Positions 8,671 through 16,767 of a stretch of 64,000 nucleotides of DNA are shown here, piece after piece. The notes under the pieces are model-generated. The model saw nothing but the letters and a program-made list of their open reading frames with translations, was not told where the DNA came from and searched no databases. This DNA comes from Eshraghiella sp051880035 (GTDB lineage: Bacteria > Bacillota > Clostridia > Lachnospirales > Lachnospiraceae). A program made the translations under genes and the position numbers. How positions within the stretch are numbered: position 1 is the stretch's first letter; every line of letters starts with the position of its first letter. The DNA lies in contig JBJENE010000049.1 in assembly GCA_051880035.1 (NCBI GenBank), positions 39,237 to 103,236 on the forward strand, given 5' to 3'.

Positions 8671-10473
8671 ATGGCAACAAACAGATATGTTGGCGATTAT
8701 CCGGTTATCGGAATCCGCCCGACAATTGACGGCAGAAGAGGTGTTCTTAAAGTTCGTGAATCATTGGAAGAACAGACCATGAATATGGCAAAAGCTGCCG
8801 CAAAGCTTTTTGAAGAAAATCTTAAATACAGTAACGGTGAACCGGTTAAAGTTGTAATTGCCGATACTACAATAGGCCGTGTAGGCGAAGCAGCAGCCTG
8901 TGCAGCCAAATTCAAAAAAGAAGGCGTGGATATTACATTAACCGTTACCCCTTGCTGGTGCTACGGTGCAGAGACAATGGACATGGACCCTATGACTATT
9001 AAGGCAGTATGGGGATTCAACGGAACTGAGCGTCCGGGTGCCGTATACCTTGCTTCCGTACTGGCTACACATGCCCAGAAAGGTCTGCCTGCTTTCGGTA
9101 TCTACGGACACAATGTACAGGAGGCGACAGATACATCAATTCCTGCCGATGTAGAAGAGAAACTTTTAAGGTTCGGCCGTGCCGCAGTGGCTGCCGCTAC
9201 AATGCGCGGCAAATCATATCTCCAGATTGGTTCTATATGTATGGGTATCGGCGGTTCGATTATTGATTCGGCTTTCATTGAAGAATATCTCGGAATGAGG
9301 GTTGAATCCGTTGATGAAGTTGAAATTATAAGACGAATGACAGAAGAAATATATGACCACGACGAATACGAAAAAGCCCTTGCCTGGACAAAGGCCAAAT
9401 GTATAGAAGGCTTTGACAAGAATCCTTTGGAATTACAGAAATCCAGGGAACGCAAGGATGAAGACTGGGAATTTGTTGTTAAGATGATGGTTATCATTAA
9501 AGACCTTATGAACGGCAATAATAAACTTCCTGCCGGATGTGAAGAGGAAATGGTTGGACATAATGCAATTGCGGCCGGTTTCCAGGGTCAGAGACAGTGG
9601 ACAGATTTTTATCCTAACTGTGATTTCCCGGAGGCACTTTTAAATACCTCATTTGACTGGAACGGAGCAAGGGAACCTTATATTCTTGCAACCGAAAACG
9701 ATACTCTTAACGGTCTTGGAATGCTCTTTATGAAGCTTCTTACCAACCGTGCACAGATTTTTGCGGATGTAAGAACCTACTGGAGCCCTGAAGCAGTTAA
9801 GAGCGCAACAGGTTACGATATTGAAGGTAAGGCCAAAGAAGCCGGAGGTTTTATCCACCTTATCAATTCCGGTGCGGCATGTCTTGATGCCTGCGGTGAA
9901 GCAAAGGATGCAAGCGGCAACGCCGTTATGAAGCCATGGTACGAAGTAACCGAGGCCGATCAGGAGGCCATTCTTAAAGCAACTACATGGAATTATGCTG
10001 ATCTGGGTTATTTCAGAGGCGGAGGATTTTCATCCCGTTTTGAAACCAAAGCAGAAATGCCTGCTACAATGATAAGACTTAATCTTGTAAAAGGCCTTGG
10101 ACCTATGCTCCAGATTTGTGAAGGATATACTGTAGCTCTTCCTGAAGAAGTATCAGATAAGCTCTGGAAAAGAACAGATTATACCTGGCCTTGTACATGG
10201 TTTGCCCCGATATGTAACGGAAAGGGTGCTTTTACAAGTGCGTATGATGTAATGAACAACTGGGGAGCCAACCATGGTGCAATATCATACGGACATATAG
10301 GAGCTGACCTGATTACACTCTGCTCAATTTTGAGAATTCCTGTTTCAATGCATAATGTGGACGAAAGCAAAATATTCAGACCTGCATCATGGAATGCATT
10401 CGGAATGGATAAAGAAGGTCAGGATTACAGGGCTTGCGCTGCATACGGACCGCTTTACAAGACAATACGATAG
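8671..10473 (+). CDS. fucI: L-fucose isomerase, 600 aa
   Basis: Converts L-fucose to L-fuculose (the family also takes D-arabinose). Full length for the family (~590-600 aa). Mn-ligand motifs are visible: the Glu in ATENDTLNG, the Asp in FADVRTYW and the His in the NHGAISYGHIGAD segment. AAGGAGG lies 8 nt upstream. First gene of an operon with fucA and a sugar kinase, divergent from an AraC regulator. No fucose permease or ABC transporter is in the window, so uptake must be encoded elsewhere. Confidence 0.96.
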   Translation: MATNRYVGDYPVIGIRPTIDGRRGVLKVRESLEEQTMNMAKAAAKLFEENLKYSNGEPVKVVIADTTIGRVGEAAACAAKFKKEGVDITLTVTPCWCYGAETMDMDPMTIKAVWGFNGTERPGAVYLASVLATHAQKGLPAFGIYGHNVQEATDTSIPADVEEKLLRFGRAAVAAATMRGKSYLQIGSICMGIGGSIIDSAFIEEYLGMRVESVDEVEIIRRMTEEIYDHDEYEKALAWTKAKCIEGFDKNPLELQKSRERKDEDWEFVVKMMVIIKDLMNGNNKLPAGCEEEMVGHNAIAAGFQGQRQWTDFYPNCDFPEALLNTSFDWNGAREPYILATENDTLNGLGMLFMKLLTNRAQIFADVRTYWSPEAVKSATGYDIEGKAKEAGGFIHLINSGAACLDACGEAKDASGNAVMKPWYEVTEADQEAILKATTWNYADLGYFRGGGFSSRFETKAEMPATMIRLNLVKGLGPMLQICEGYTVALPEEVSDKLWKRTDYTWPCTWFAPICNGKGAFTSAYDVMNNWGANHGAISYGHIGADLITLCSILRIPVSMHNVDESKIFRPASWNAFGMDKEGQDYRACAAYGPLYKTIR

Positions 10474-10504
10474 AATAATTTAACGGAAAGGGAATTAAAA
10501 GGTT

Positions 10505-11194
10505 ATGTACGAAGAAATAAAGGAACAAATGTGTGATGTCTGTCACAAAATGTGGCAGCTTGGCTGGGTTGCAGCCAACGACGGAAATGTATCCGTTAAA
10601 TTGGATGATAATACATTCCTTGCAACTCCTACGGGAATCAGCAAAAGTTTCATCACTCCCGAAAAAATTGTCCATATAGACGCAGAGGGCAATATTATCG
10701 AAGCACAGGACGGCTACAGACCATCTTCAGAGATTAAAATGCATTTAAGATGCTATAAGGAAAGAGAAGATGTGGGAGCAGTACTCCATGCTCACCCGCC
10801 TGTTGCCACAGGATATGCGGTAGCCAATGTGCCTCTGGATGAATATTCAATGATTGAAACAGTAATAGCAATCGGTTCAATTCCTGTTACCCCATACGGA
10901 ACACCATCTACATACGAGGTACCAGAAGCAATCGCTCCGTATCTGGGAGAACATGATGTGGTTCTCCTCCAGAACCATGGTGCACTTTCAGTAGGAGCAG
11001 ATTTACTTACGGCATACTACAGAATGGAAACATTGGAATTATTTGCCAAAATAAGCCTTAATGCACATCTTCTCGGAGGAGCCAAAGAAATTTCCAGGGA
11101 AAATATTGACAAATTGATTTCAATGAGAGAAGGATACAAGGTTACGGGAAGACATCCGGGATATAAGAAATATCCTCATCCTGATAATAACTGA
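10505..11194 (+). CDS. fucA: L-fuculose-phosphate aldolase (class II aldolase/adducin family), 229 aa
   Basis: Cleaves L-fuculose 1-phosphate to dihydroxyacetone phosphate and L-lactaldehyde. Zn ligands are visible: HAHPP (first His pair), a catalytic Glu in the SEIKMHL segment, and the third His in LLQNHGALSVG. N-terminal GNVSVKLDDNTFLATPTGISK is the typical substrate-phosphate region. Sits between fucI and the kinase, giving a complete three-step pathway. The identification as FucA rather than a related RhaD/AraD aldolase rests on the fucI neighbour. Confidence 0.9.
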   Translation: MYEEIKEQMCDVCHKMWQLGWVAANDGNVSVKLDDNTFLATPTGISKSFITPEKIVHIDAEGNIIEAQDGYRPSSEIKMHLRCYKEREDVGAVLHAHPPVATGYAVANVPLDEYSMIETVIAIGSIPVTPYGTPSTYEVPEAIAPYLGEHDVVLLQNHGALSVGADLLTAYYRMETLELFAKISLNAHLLGGAKEISRENIDKLISMREGYKVTGRHPGYKKYPHPDNN

Positions 11195-11203
11195 TATTAA
11201 CAC

Positions 11204-11233
11204 CGGACAGATGGCCATTTAATCATCTGTCCG
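11204..11233 (+). other. Intercistronic RNA hairpin between fucA and the kinase
   Basis: Perfect 10-bp inverted repeat: CGGACAGATG (11204-11213) and CATCTGTCCG (11224-11233), with a 10-nt loop. No T-run follows, so it is not an ordinary intrinsic terminator. It probably acts as an mRNA processing or stability element that sets the ratio of fucI-fucA to kinase. Confidence 0.6.
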
Positions 11234-11252
11234 ACTGAATATGGAGATGAAT

Positions 11253-12659
11253 ATGAATTATTTTTTGGCAGTTGATATCGGAGCATCAAGCGGCAGACAT
11301 ATTCTTGCTTCCGTAAATGATGACGGAATAATGAAGTTGGAAGAAATATACCGTTTCGAAAACGGACTTACCAGACAGAACGGGCATCTTTGCTGGGACT
11401 TTAATAAATTATTTGACGAAATCATAAAAGGCATGAAATTATGTAAAAAAGCCGGAAAAGCCCCTGTAAGCATGGGAATTGATACATGGGGAGTTGATTT
11501 TGTACTCCTTGATAAGGATAACAATGTCATCGGTGATACCGTCGGATACAGGGACGAACGTACAACCGGCATGGATGAAGAGGTTTATAAGCTGATTTCC
11601 GAAGAAGATCTCTACAGTCGTACCGGAATTCAGAAGGCAATGTATAATTCCATATACCAGCTTATGGCCATTAAGAAAAGCAATCCCGATTATCTGGAAT
11701 CGGCATCTGCCCTTCTTTTTACTCCGGATTATTTTAATTTTCTTTTAACCGGAATAATGAAGAACGAATATACCATTTCAACCACCTCCCAGCTTATAAA
11801 TCCAGAAACCGGAAAATGGGATTATGAACTTCTTAAAATACTGGGTTACCCGGAAAACATCTTCCAGAAAATTGTGCTTCCCGGAACGCTTATCGGCAGA
11901 ACAAGCAAGGCAGTATCATCAAAGGTAGGCTTTTCATGCGATGTAATCGCAGTGGCAAGTCACGATACCGCATCGGCAGTACTTGCAGTTCCTGCCATCC
12001 GAAAACCTAATGTGTATATAAGTTCCGGAACCTGGTCACTTATGGGTGTCGAACGGATGAAAGCGGACTGTTCGGTTAATTCAATGAAACATAATATGAC
12101 AAACGAAGGCGGCTACGACTACAGATACCGCTATCTTAAAAATATTATGGGTCTTTGGATGATTCAGTCCGTAAAAAAGGAATCAGAAACAGATCTTTCA
12201 TATGATGAAATCTGTAAAAAAGCTTCTTCGCTTCAAATTTCATCAATTGTAAACTGTTATGATGACCGTTTTCTTGCACCCGCAAGTATGACGGAAGAAA
12301 TAAAATCATATTGCAGGGAAACATCACAGCAGGTTCCTGACAATTTATTTGAAGTTGCATGTGTTATTTACAACAGTCTCGCCAAATGCTATGCAGACAC
12401 AATTAATGAACTTGAAGAACTTACAGGTGAAAAGTACAAGTGCATTAATGTTGTGGGAGGCGGCTCCAATGCCGTATATCTTAACAAACTAACTGCAGAA
12501 TATACAGGGCGTACCGTTTATGCAGGTCCCGGAGAAGCAACAGCCATAGGAAATATTGCAGTCCAGATGCTTTCAAAAGGAATCTTTTCTTCAGTGGATT
12601 CTGCAAGAACCTGCATTTTTAAGTCTTTTGGTGTAACCGAATATCCGTATAACGGTTAA
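11253..12659 (+). CDS. FGGY-family kinase of the rhamnulokinase type, probable L-fuculokinase, 468 aa
   Basis: Phosphorylates the ketose made by FucI. The sequence resembles RhaB (AVDIGASSGRHILA at the N-terminus; IDTWGVDFVLLD; GYRDERT; ASHDTASAVLAVP; VGGGSNAVYLN near the C-terminus), but the operon context (fucI, fucA) argues for L-fuculose as substrate. Three in-frame ATGs exist (11241, 11247, 11253). GGAG at 11243-11246 fits only 11253, giving an N-terminus MNYFLAVDIG typical of the family. Family secure; fuculose versus rhamnulose specificity inferred. Confidence 0.85.
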   Translation: MNYFLAVDIGASSGRHILASVNDDGIMKLEEIYRFENGLTRQNGHLCWDFNKLFDEIIKGMKLCKKAGKAPVSMGIDTWGVDFVLLDKDNNVIGDTVGYRDERTTGMDEEVYKLISEEDLYSRTGIQKAMYNSIYQLMAIKKSNPDYLESASALLFTPDYFNFLLTGIMKNEYTISTTSQLINPETGKWDYELLKILGYPENIFQKIVLPGTLIGRTSKAVSSKVGFSCDVIAVASHDTASAVLAVPAIRKPNVYISSGTWSLMGVERMKADCSVNSMKHNMTNEGGYDYRYRYLKNIMGLWMIQSVKKESETDLSYDEICKKASSLQISSIVNCYDDRFLAPASMTEEIKSYCRETSQQVPDNLFEVACVIYNSLAKCYADTINELEELTGEKYKCINVVGGGSNAVYLNKLTAEYTGRTVYAGPGEATAIGNIAVQMLSKGIFSSVDSARTCIFKSFGVTEYPYNG

Positions 12660-12669
12660 AACTTTATCA

Positions 12670-12699
12670 GTCATATTTTAAATCCCCTTCACATACATT
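12670..12699 (+). promoter_or_regulatory. SigE-type sporulation promoter for spoIVA
   Basis: GTCATATT (12670-12677), exactly 14 nt, then CATACATT (12692-12699). This matches the mother-cell SigE consensus of Bacillus/Clostridium (-35 GYMATATT, -10 CATACANT). spoIVA is a known SigE-regulon member. The predicted start site (~12706) falls in the loop of the overlapping terminator hairpin. Confidence 0.75.
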
Positions 12700-12725
12700 G
12701 TACTAACTATGGAAGGGGATTTTTT
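12681..12725 (+). terminator. Terminator of the fucose operon, overlapping the spoIVA ribosome binding site
   Basis: AATCCCCTTC (12681-12690) pairs perfectly with GAAGGGGATT (12712-12721), with a 21-nt loop followed by TTTT right up to the spoIVA ATG at 12726. The 3' arm contains the only purine-rich ribosome binding site of spoIVA, so a read-through transcript would hide it. Confidence 0.75.
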
Positions 12726-14210
12726 ATGGATAATAAGACAAACAACGCTTTTCGCCTGTATAGTGACATTAAAGGCCGTACAAACGGAGAAATTTATATC
12801 GGGGTAGTAGGACCTGTACGAACAGGCAAATCTACATTTATTAAGAATTTCACGGAAAAACTTATTTTACCGGGAATAGAAGACCCTCATGAGAAAGAAC
12901 GGATAATCGATGAAATGCCGCAGTCTGCAGCCGGCAAAACGGTAATGACCACAGAGCCGAAATTTATTCCCAAGGATGCGGTCACAATACAGTTAGGCAA
13001 TAATATAGATGCCAAAATCAGGCTTATTGACTGCGTGGGATATGTGGTTAAGGATGCTCAGGGAATATATGAAGATGATAAGGAGCGACTTGTAAAAACG
13101 CCCTGGTTTGCCGAGGACATTCCTTTTACCAAAGCTGCGGAATACGGAACGGGAAAAGTCATTAAAGACCACTCTACAATAGGAATTGTTATAACAACGG
13201 ACGGAACAATAGGAGATTTTACGAGGGAAAGTTATCTCGAAGCCGAGGAGAAGACAATTAATGAATTAAAAACCCTCGGAAAACCATTTGTAGTAATCGT
13301 GAATACAACAAACCCGTCCTCAGAGGAAGCCGCATATACGGTGTCCCACATATCAGAAAAATACGGAGTGTCTGCCATGGCAGTAAACTGTCAGAAGCTG
13401 TCGGTAAATGACATTCAGATGATTCTGTTAAAGGTATTGTATGAATTCCCTGTAAGCAGCATTGAATTTTTTATTCCTAAATGGATAGAGCTCCTTTCGG
13501 AAGACAATGTGATAAAACAGGAAATCATAGAATGTGCAAAAAATATTTTAACAAATGTTACCTACATAAAGGATTTAAGCACACCTTTACAGGCACCGAA
13601 TTACAAATATATTTCAAAGATAAAATATGATAACTTTGATTTTAAGGAAGGTGCCCAGAGGATTAATTTCCTGGTAGACGAAAAATACTACTATGAAAAC
13701 TTAAGTGAACTCACAGGTGAAAATATCGGAGACGAATATGAACTCATATCCATGATCCGTACCCTGTCCGGTCTGAAAAAAGAATACGGCAGATATATTG
13801 ATGCGGCGAAATGTTCAATGGAAAAAGGATACGGCGTCGTCGTTCCGTCCAGGGAAGAAATAGAACTTTCAGAGCCGGAGGTTATTAAAACAGGTAATAA
13901 ATTCGGAGTTAAAATGAAAGCCCAGAGCCCATCGGTGCAGATGATCCGCGTAACAATCGGAACAGAAATTTCACCTATAGTGGGAAGTGAGCCACAGGCA
14001 ATGGATCTTATGAATTACATAAAGGAAAGCAAGGAAAAAGGCGAGGTATGGGATACAAATATTTTCGGAAAATCAATCGGTCAGCTGGTTGAAGACGGCA
14101 TTAAAGGAAAACTACAGATGATTAATGACGATTGTCAGATAAAACTACAGGATACGATGCAGAAAGTTGTCAATGAAACAAACGGAGGCCTTGTCTGCCT
14201 GATTATCTGA
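12726..14210 (+). CDS. spoIVA: Stage IV sporulation protein A, 494 aa
   Basis: Morphogenetic ATPase that polymerises on the outer forespore membrane as the base of the spore coat. P-loop GPVRTGKSTFIKNF lies near residues 30-43. The family sequence continues with RIIDEMPQSAAGKTVMTTEPKF and a DCVGY segment. The C-terminus ends NGGLVCLII, like other SpoIVA proteins whose tail contacts the membrane partner. Full length. Expression probably comes from the SigE promoter just upstream. Its presence is strong evidence for an endospore former. Confidence 0.96.
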   Translation: MDNKTNNAFRLYSDIKGRTNGEIYIGVVGPVRTGKSTFIKNFTEKLILPGIEDPHEKERIIDEMPQSAAGKTVMTTEPKFIPKDAVTIQLGNNIDAKIRLIDCVGYVVKDAQGIYEDDKERLVKTPWFAEDIPFTKAAEYGTGKVIKDHSTIGIVITTDGTIGDFTRESYLEAEEKTINELKTLGKPFVVIVNTTNPSSEEAAYTVSHISEKYGVSAMAVNCQKLSVNDIQMILLKVLYEFPVSSIEFFIPKWIELLSEDNVIKQEIIECAKNILTNVTYIKDLSTPLQAPNYKYISKIKYDNFDFKEGAQRINFLVDEKYYYENLSELTGENIGDEYELISMIRTLSGLKKEYGRYIDAAKCSMEKGYGVVVPSREEIELSEPEVIKTGNKFGVKMKAQSPSVQMIRVTIGTEISPIVGSEPQAMDLMNYIKESKEKGEVWDTNIFGKSIGQLVEDGIKGKLQMINDDCQIKLQDTMQKVVNETNGGLVCLII

Positions 14211-14216
14211 TTTTAC

Positions 14217-14263
14217 AGACTTTTGTATTCTTTTAATTAAGATTACAAAAGTCTCTTTGTTGT
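14217..14263 (+). terminator. Terminator after spoIVA
   Basis: AGACTTTTGTA (14217-14227) pairs perfectly with TACAAAAGTCT (14244-14254), 16-nt loop, followed by a modest T-rich stretch (CTTTGTTGT). Confidence 0.6.
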
Positions 14264-14265
14264 AA

Positions 14266-14294
14266 TTGTTATTTTTTCGCCAATAATGTATAAT
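14266..14294 (+). promoter_or_regulatory. SigA promoter for the MutS-like gene
   Basis: TTGTTA (14266-14271), 17-nt spacer, perfect TATAAT (14289-14294), 45 nt before the start codon at 14340. Confidence 0.7.
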
Positions 14295-14339
14295 ACCCCT
14301 ATGGGCTTTTAACAGACAGCCCGGGGAAAGGAATTATTT

Positions 14340-16028
14340 ATGGAACCTTATCATATTATTATTTTAGCAGCCGGAATAATTGCGGCAATAGTTATAATCG
14401 GAATAATTACATCCGGAACGGCCGCAAAGAATTTATACTATAAACTTTTTTCTTCATACGGTCAGCTTAAAAGCTACGATTTTTCATATGAAGAATATGA
14501 AAGTATATCACATTTTTTCAAAAATACCTTAAAAGACGAATTTATCATTGATGATACTACATGGAATGATCTTGACATGGACAAGATTTTTATGATGATA
14601 AATAATACCAATTCCTCCGTAGGAAGGGATTATCTCTACAAAATATTAAGGACACCTCTTACATCTTTATCAGAGTTGCAGGAGAGGGACAGACTTATTA
14701 AATATTTTGATTCTGATTCTTACAATCGTACCAAAATAATGCAGGCTTTTGCCGGAATCGGTTTTACCCGTAAAATATCCATATCCGACCATATGGACAG
14801 GCTGTTTAAGCTCAAACCCGTTTCCAATGTTTTTCATTATGCAATGCTTGTCTGCATGTTAATTGCAATATTGTATACAATTTTTATTGACCCTGTAATG
14901 GGAATTCTTCTGATTCTTATTACTTTCGGAGGCAGCATTATCACTTACTACAAAATGAAATCCAAGATTGACAGTTTTTTCACATGCATAAGACAGCTTG
15001 TTGCAATGCTTAATGCCGCCGAAAAGATTTCCGGACTTAATATACCTGAACTTAAAGAATATAATGAAAGACTCAACAATGCGGTACACACTTTCAGAAA
15101 GATAAAGAGAAATTCCTGGCTTCTTGTATCCGCCAAGGACAAATCCGGCTCCCTCGGAGATATTTTTCTGGAATATTTAAGAATGTTTACACATCTTGAC
15201 CTGATTAAATTCAATCATATGCTTAAAAATATCGGATCTAACGAGGATATGGTTATTGAGCTTATGAGTGTTCTTGGATTATTGGAGTCAATGATAAGTG
15301 TTGCTTCTTTCAGAAAACTGCTGCCATATTACTGTACACCCGGGTTTTTGCAAGGAGACGGTGGCCTTTCAATAAAGGAAGTATATCATCTGTCAATTAA
15401 GGAACCTGTTGCCAATTCAATTAATGAAGACAAGCCTGTACTCATAACCGGCTCAAACGCATCAGGAAAGTCCACCTTCCTTAAATCCGTTGCCATTTGC
15501 TCAATTCTGGCCCAGACCATATATACCTGTCCGGCAGAAGATTACAAAGCACCTTTCTACAGGATATATTCATCAATGGCACTGTCGGATGATCTGGACT
15601 TAGGAGAAAGCTATTATATCGTAGAAATAAAGTCATTAAAGCGTATAGTTGATGCATCACAGAAAGAAGGCGCCCGAATACTCTGCTTTATAGACGAAGT
15701 CCTTAGAGGAACCAATACGGTAGAACGAATTGCCGCATCTTCCGAAATACTGAGGAGTCTTGCCAAATCAAATGTTATGTGTTTTGCGGCAACCCACGAC
15801 ATCGAACTTACACATATTCTTCAGAAATATTATGCTAATTATCATTTTGATGAAGAGGTAAGGGATAACAATGTTATTTTTTCATACCTTCTCAAAAACG
15901 GAAAGGCATCTTCCAGAAATGCAATAAAACTTCTTGAAATAATAGGATACAGCAATGATATTGTAAATGATTCGGAAATACGGGCCAACGACTTTATTAA
16001 TACAGGAGTATGGAGGCAATGTGAATGA
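14340..16028 (+). CDS. Membrane-anchored MutS-like ATPase, 562 aa
   Basis: Contains the MutS core and ATPase domains: Walker A ITGSNASGKSTFLKS, Walker B CFIDEVLRGTNTVE and the ATHD segment. The mismatch-recognition and connector domains of MutS1 are missing. Hydrophobic segments are at residues ~5-25 and a pair at ~166-210, so it is likely tethered to the membrane. Such proteins are known as divergent MutS homologues in Firmicutes and Bacteroidetes, without a settled role; canonical mismatch repair is covered by mutS at 35.1 kb. Its stop overlaps the rnhA start (ATGA), implying translational coupling. Confidence 0.8.
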   Translation: MEPYHIIILAAGIIAAIVIIGIITSGTAAKNLYYKLFSSYGQLKSYDFSYEEYESISHFFKNTLKDEFIIDDTTWNDLDMDKIFMMINNTNSSVGRDYLYKILRTPLTSLSELQERDRLIKYFDSDSYNRTKIMQAFAGIGFTRKISISDHMDRLFKLKPVSNVFHYAMLVCMLIAILYTIFIDPVMGILLILITFGGSIITYYKMKSKIDSFFTCIRQLVAMLNAAEKISGLNIPELKEYNERLNNAVHTFRKIKRNSWLLVSAKDKSGSLGDIFLEYLRMFTHLDLIKFNHMLKNIGSNEDMVIELMSVLGLLESMISVASFRKLLPYYCTPGFLQGDGGLSIKEVYHLSIKEPVANSINEDKPVLITGSNASGKSTFLKSVAICSILAQTIYTCPAEDYKAPFYRIYSSMALSDDLDLGESYYIVEIKSLKRIVDASQKEGARILCFIDEVLRGTNTVERIAASSEILRSLAKSNVMCFAATHDIELTHILQKYYANYHFDEEVRDNNVIFSYLLKNGKASSRNAIKLLEIIGYSNDIVNDSEIRANDFINTGVWRQCE

Positions 16029-16510
16029 ATGTAGAAATATACACCGACGGCTCCGCAAGAGGGAACCCGGACGGTCCGGGAGGTTACGGAACGATACTTC
16101 ATTACACGGACAATAACGGACAGCTTCATGAAAAAGAACTTTCCTGCGGCTACATTAAAACAACCAACAACCGTATGGAATTAATGGCTGCCATCGCCGG
16201 ACTTGAAGCCTTAAAAGTTCCTTGTAATGTAAAACTTTATTCCGATTCCAAATATCTTGTCGATGCATTTAATCTGAAATGGATTGATTCCTGGATTAAG
16301 AAAGGATGGAAAGGAAGTTCCAATAAGACGGTCAAAAATATTGACCTGTGGCAGAGACTTTTAAAGGCCATGGAGCCCCACAATGTGACTTGCTGCTGGG
16401 TAAAAGGACATGACGGTCATCCTCTTAACGAGCGTTGTGACGAACTTGCAACCCGGGCGGCGGACGGAGAAAATTTAATTCAGGATGAAATTAAAGACTT
16501 TCATTCTTGA
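16025..16510 (+). CDS. rnhA: Ribonuclease HI, 161 aa
   Basis: Degrades the RNA strand of RNA-DNA hybrids. The catalytic acidic residues are visible: Asp in IYTDGSARGNPG-like N-terminus (residue ~7), Glu in NRMELMA (~49), Asp in YSDSKYLVD (~71) and the last Asp in ERCDELA (~137). WVKGHDGHPLNE supplies the conserved His. Bacterial-type length. Overlaps the upstream MutS-like gene by 4 nt. Confidence 0.95.
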   Translation: MNVEIYTDGSARGNPDGPGGYGTILHYTDNNGQLHEKELSCGYIKTTNNRMELMAAIAGLEALKVPCNVKLYSDSKYLVDAFNLKWIDSWIKKGWKGSSNKTVKNIDLWQRLLKAMEPHNVTCCWVKGHDGHPLNERCDELATRAADGENLIQDEIKDFHS

Positions 16511-16566
16511 AATACCAAGACCAATGTGTTACGATTTACAAAGTATATTATAGGAGGTAGTATTAC

Positions 16567-16737
16567 ATGATAATTGCTGATGTTATTGCGTTATTAAACG
16601 ACATTTTTTTTGAATCACTGCGATTTATTGTCATATTAGCACTTATAGTTCTTGCAATCTTTTTAGGTGCAAAGCTTAGAAAATTTGTTGACAGAAAAAA
16701 AGCTGCCAAAGAACAGGACAACACCTTGGAAGAATAA
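16567..16737 (+). CDS. Small single-pass membrane protein, 56 aa
   Basis: ORF with an excellent AGGAGG (16552-16557) 9 nt before ATG. One hydrophobic helix lies at residues ~17-34, followed by a positively charged segment (KLRKFVDRKKAAK) and an acidic tail, suggesting N-out/C-in topology. It lies between rnhA and alaS, whose own AGGAGG starts 16 nt after this stop. No family recognised. Confidence 0.7.
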   Translation: MIIADVIALLNDIFFESLRFIVILALIVLAIFLGAKLRKFVDRKKAAKEQDNTLEE

Positions 16738-16767
16738 ATTTACTTAAATAACAGGAGGATTTTTGCC

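Noticed and set aside
16511..16767. T-box or riboswitch upstream of alaS
   Set aside because: The gap is occupied by a small gene with good ribosome binding site, and no T-box sequence or terminator/antiterminator pair is visible.
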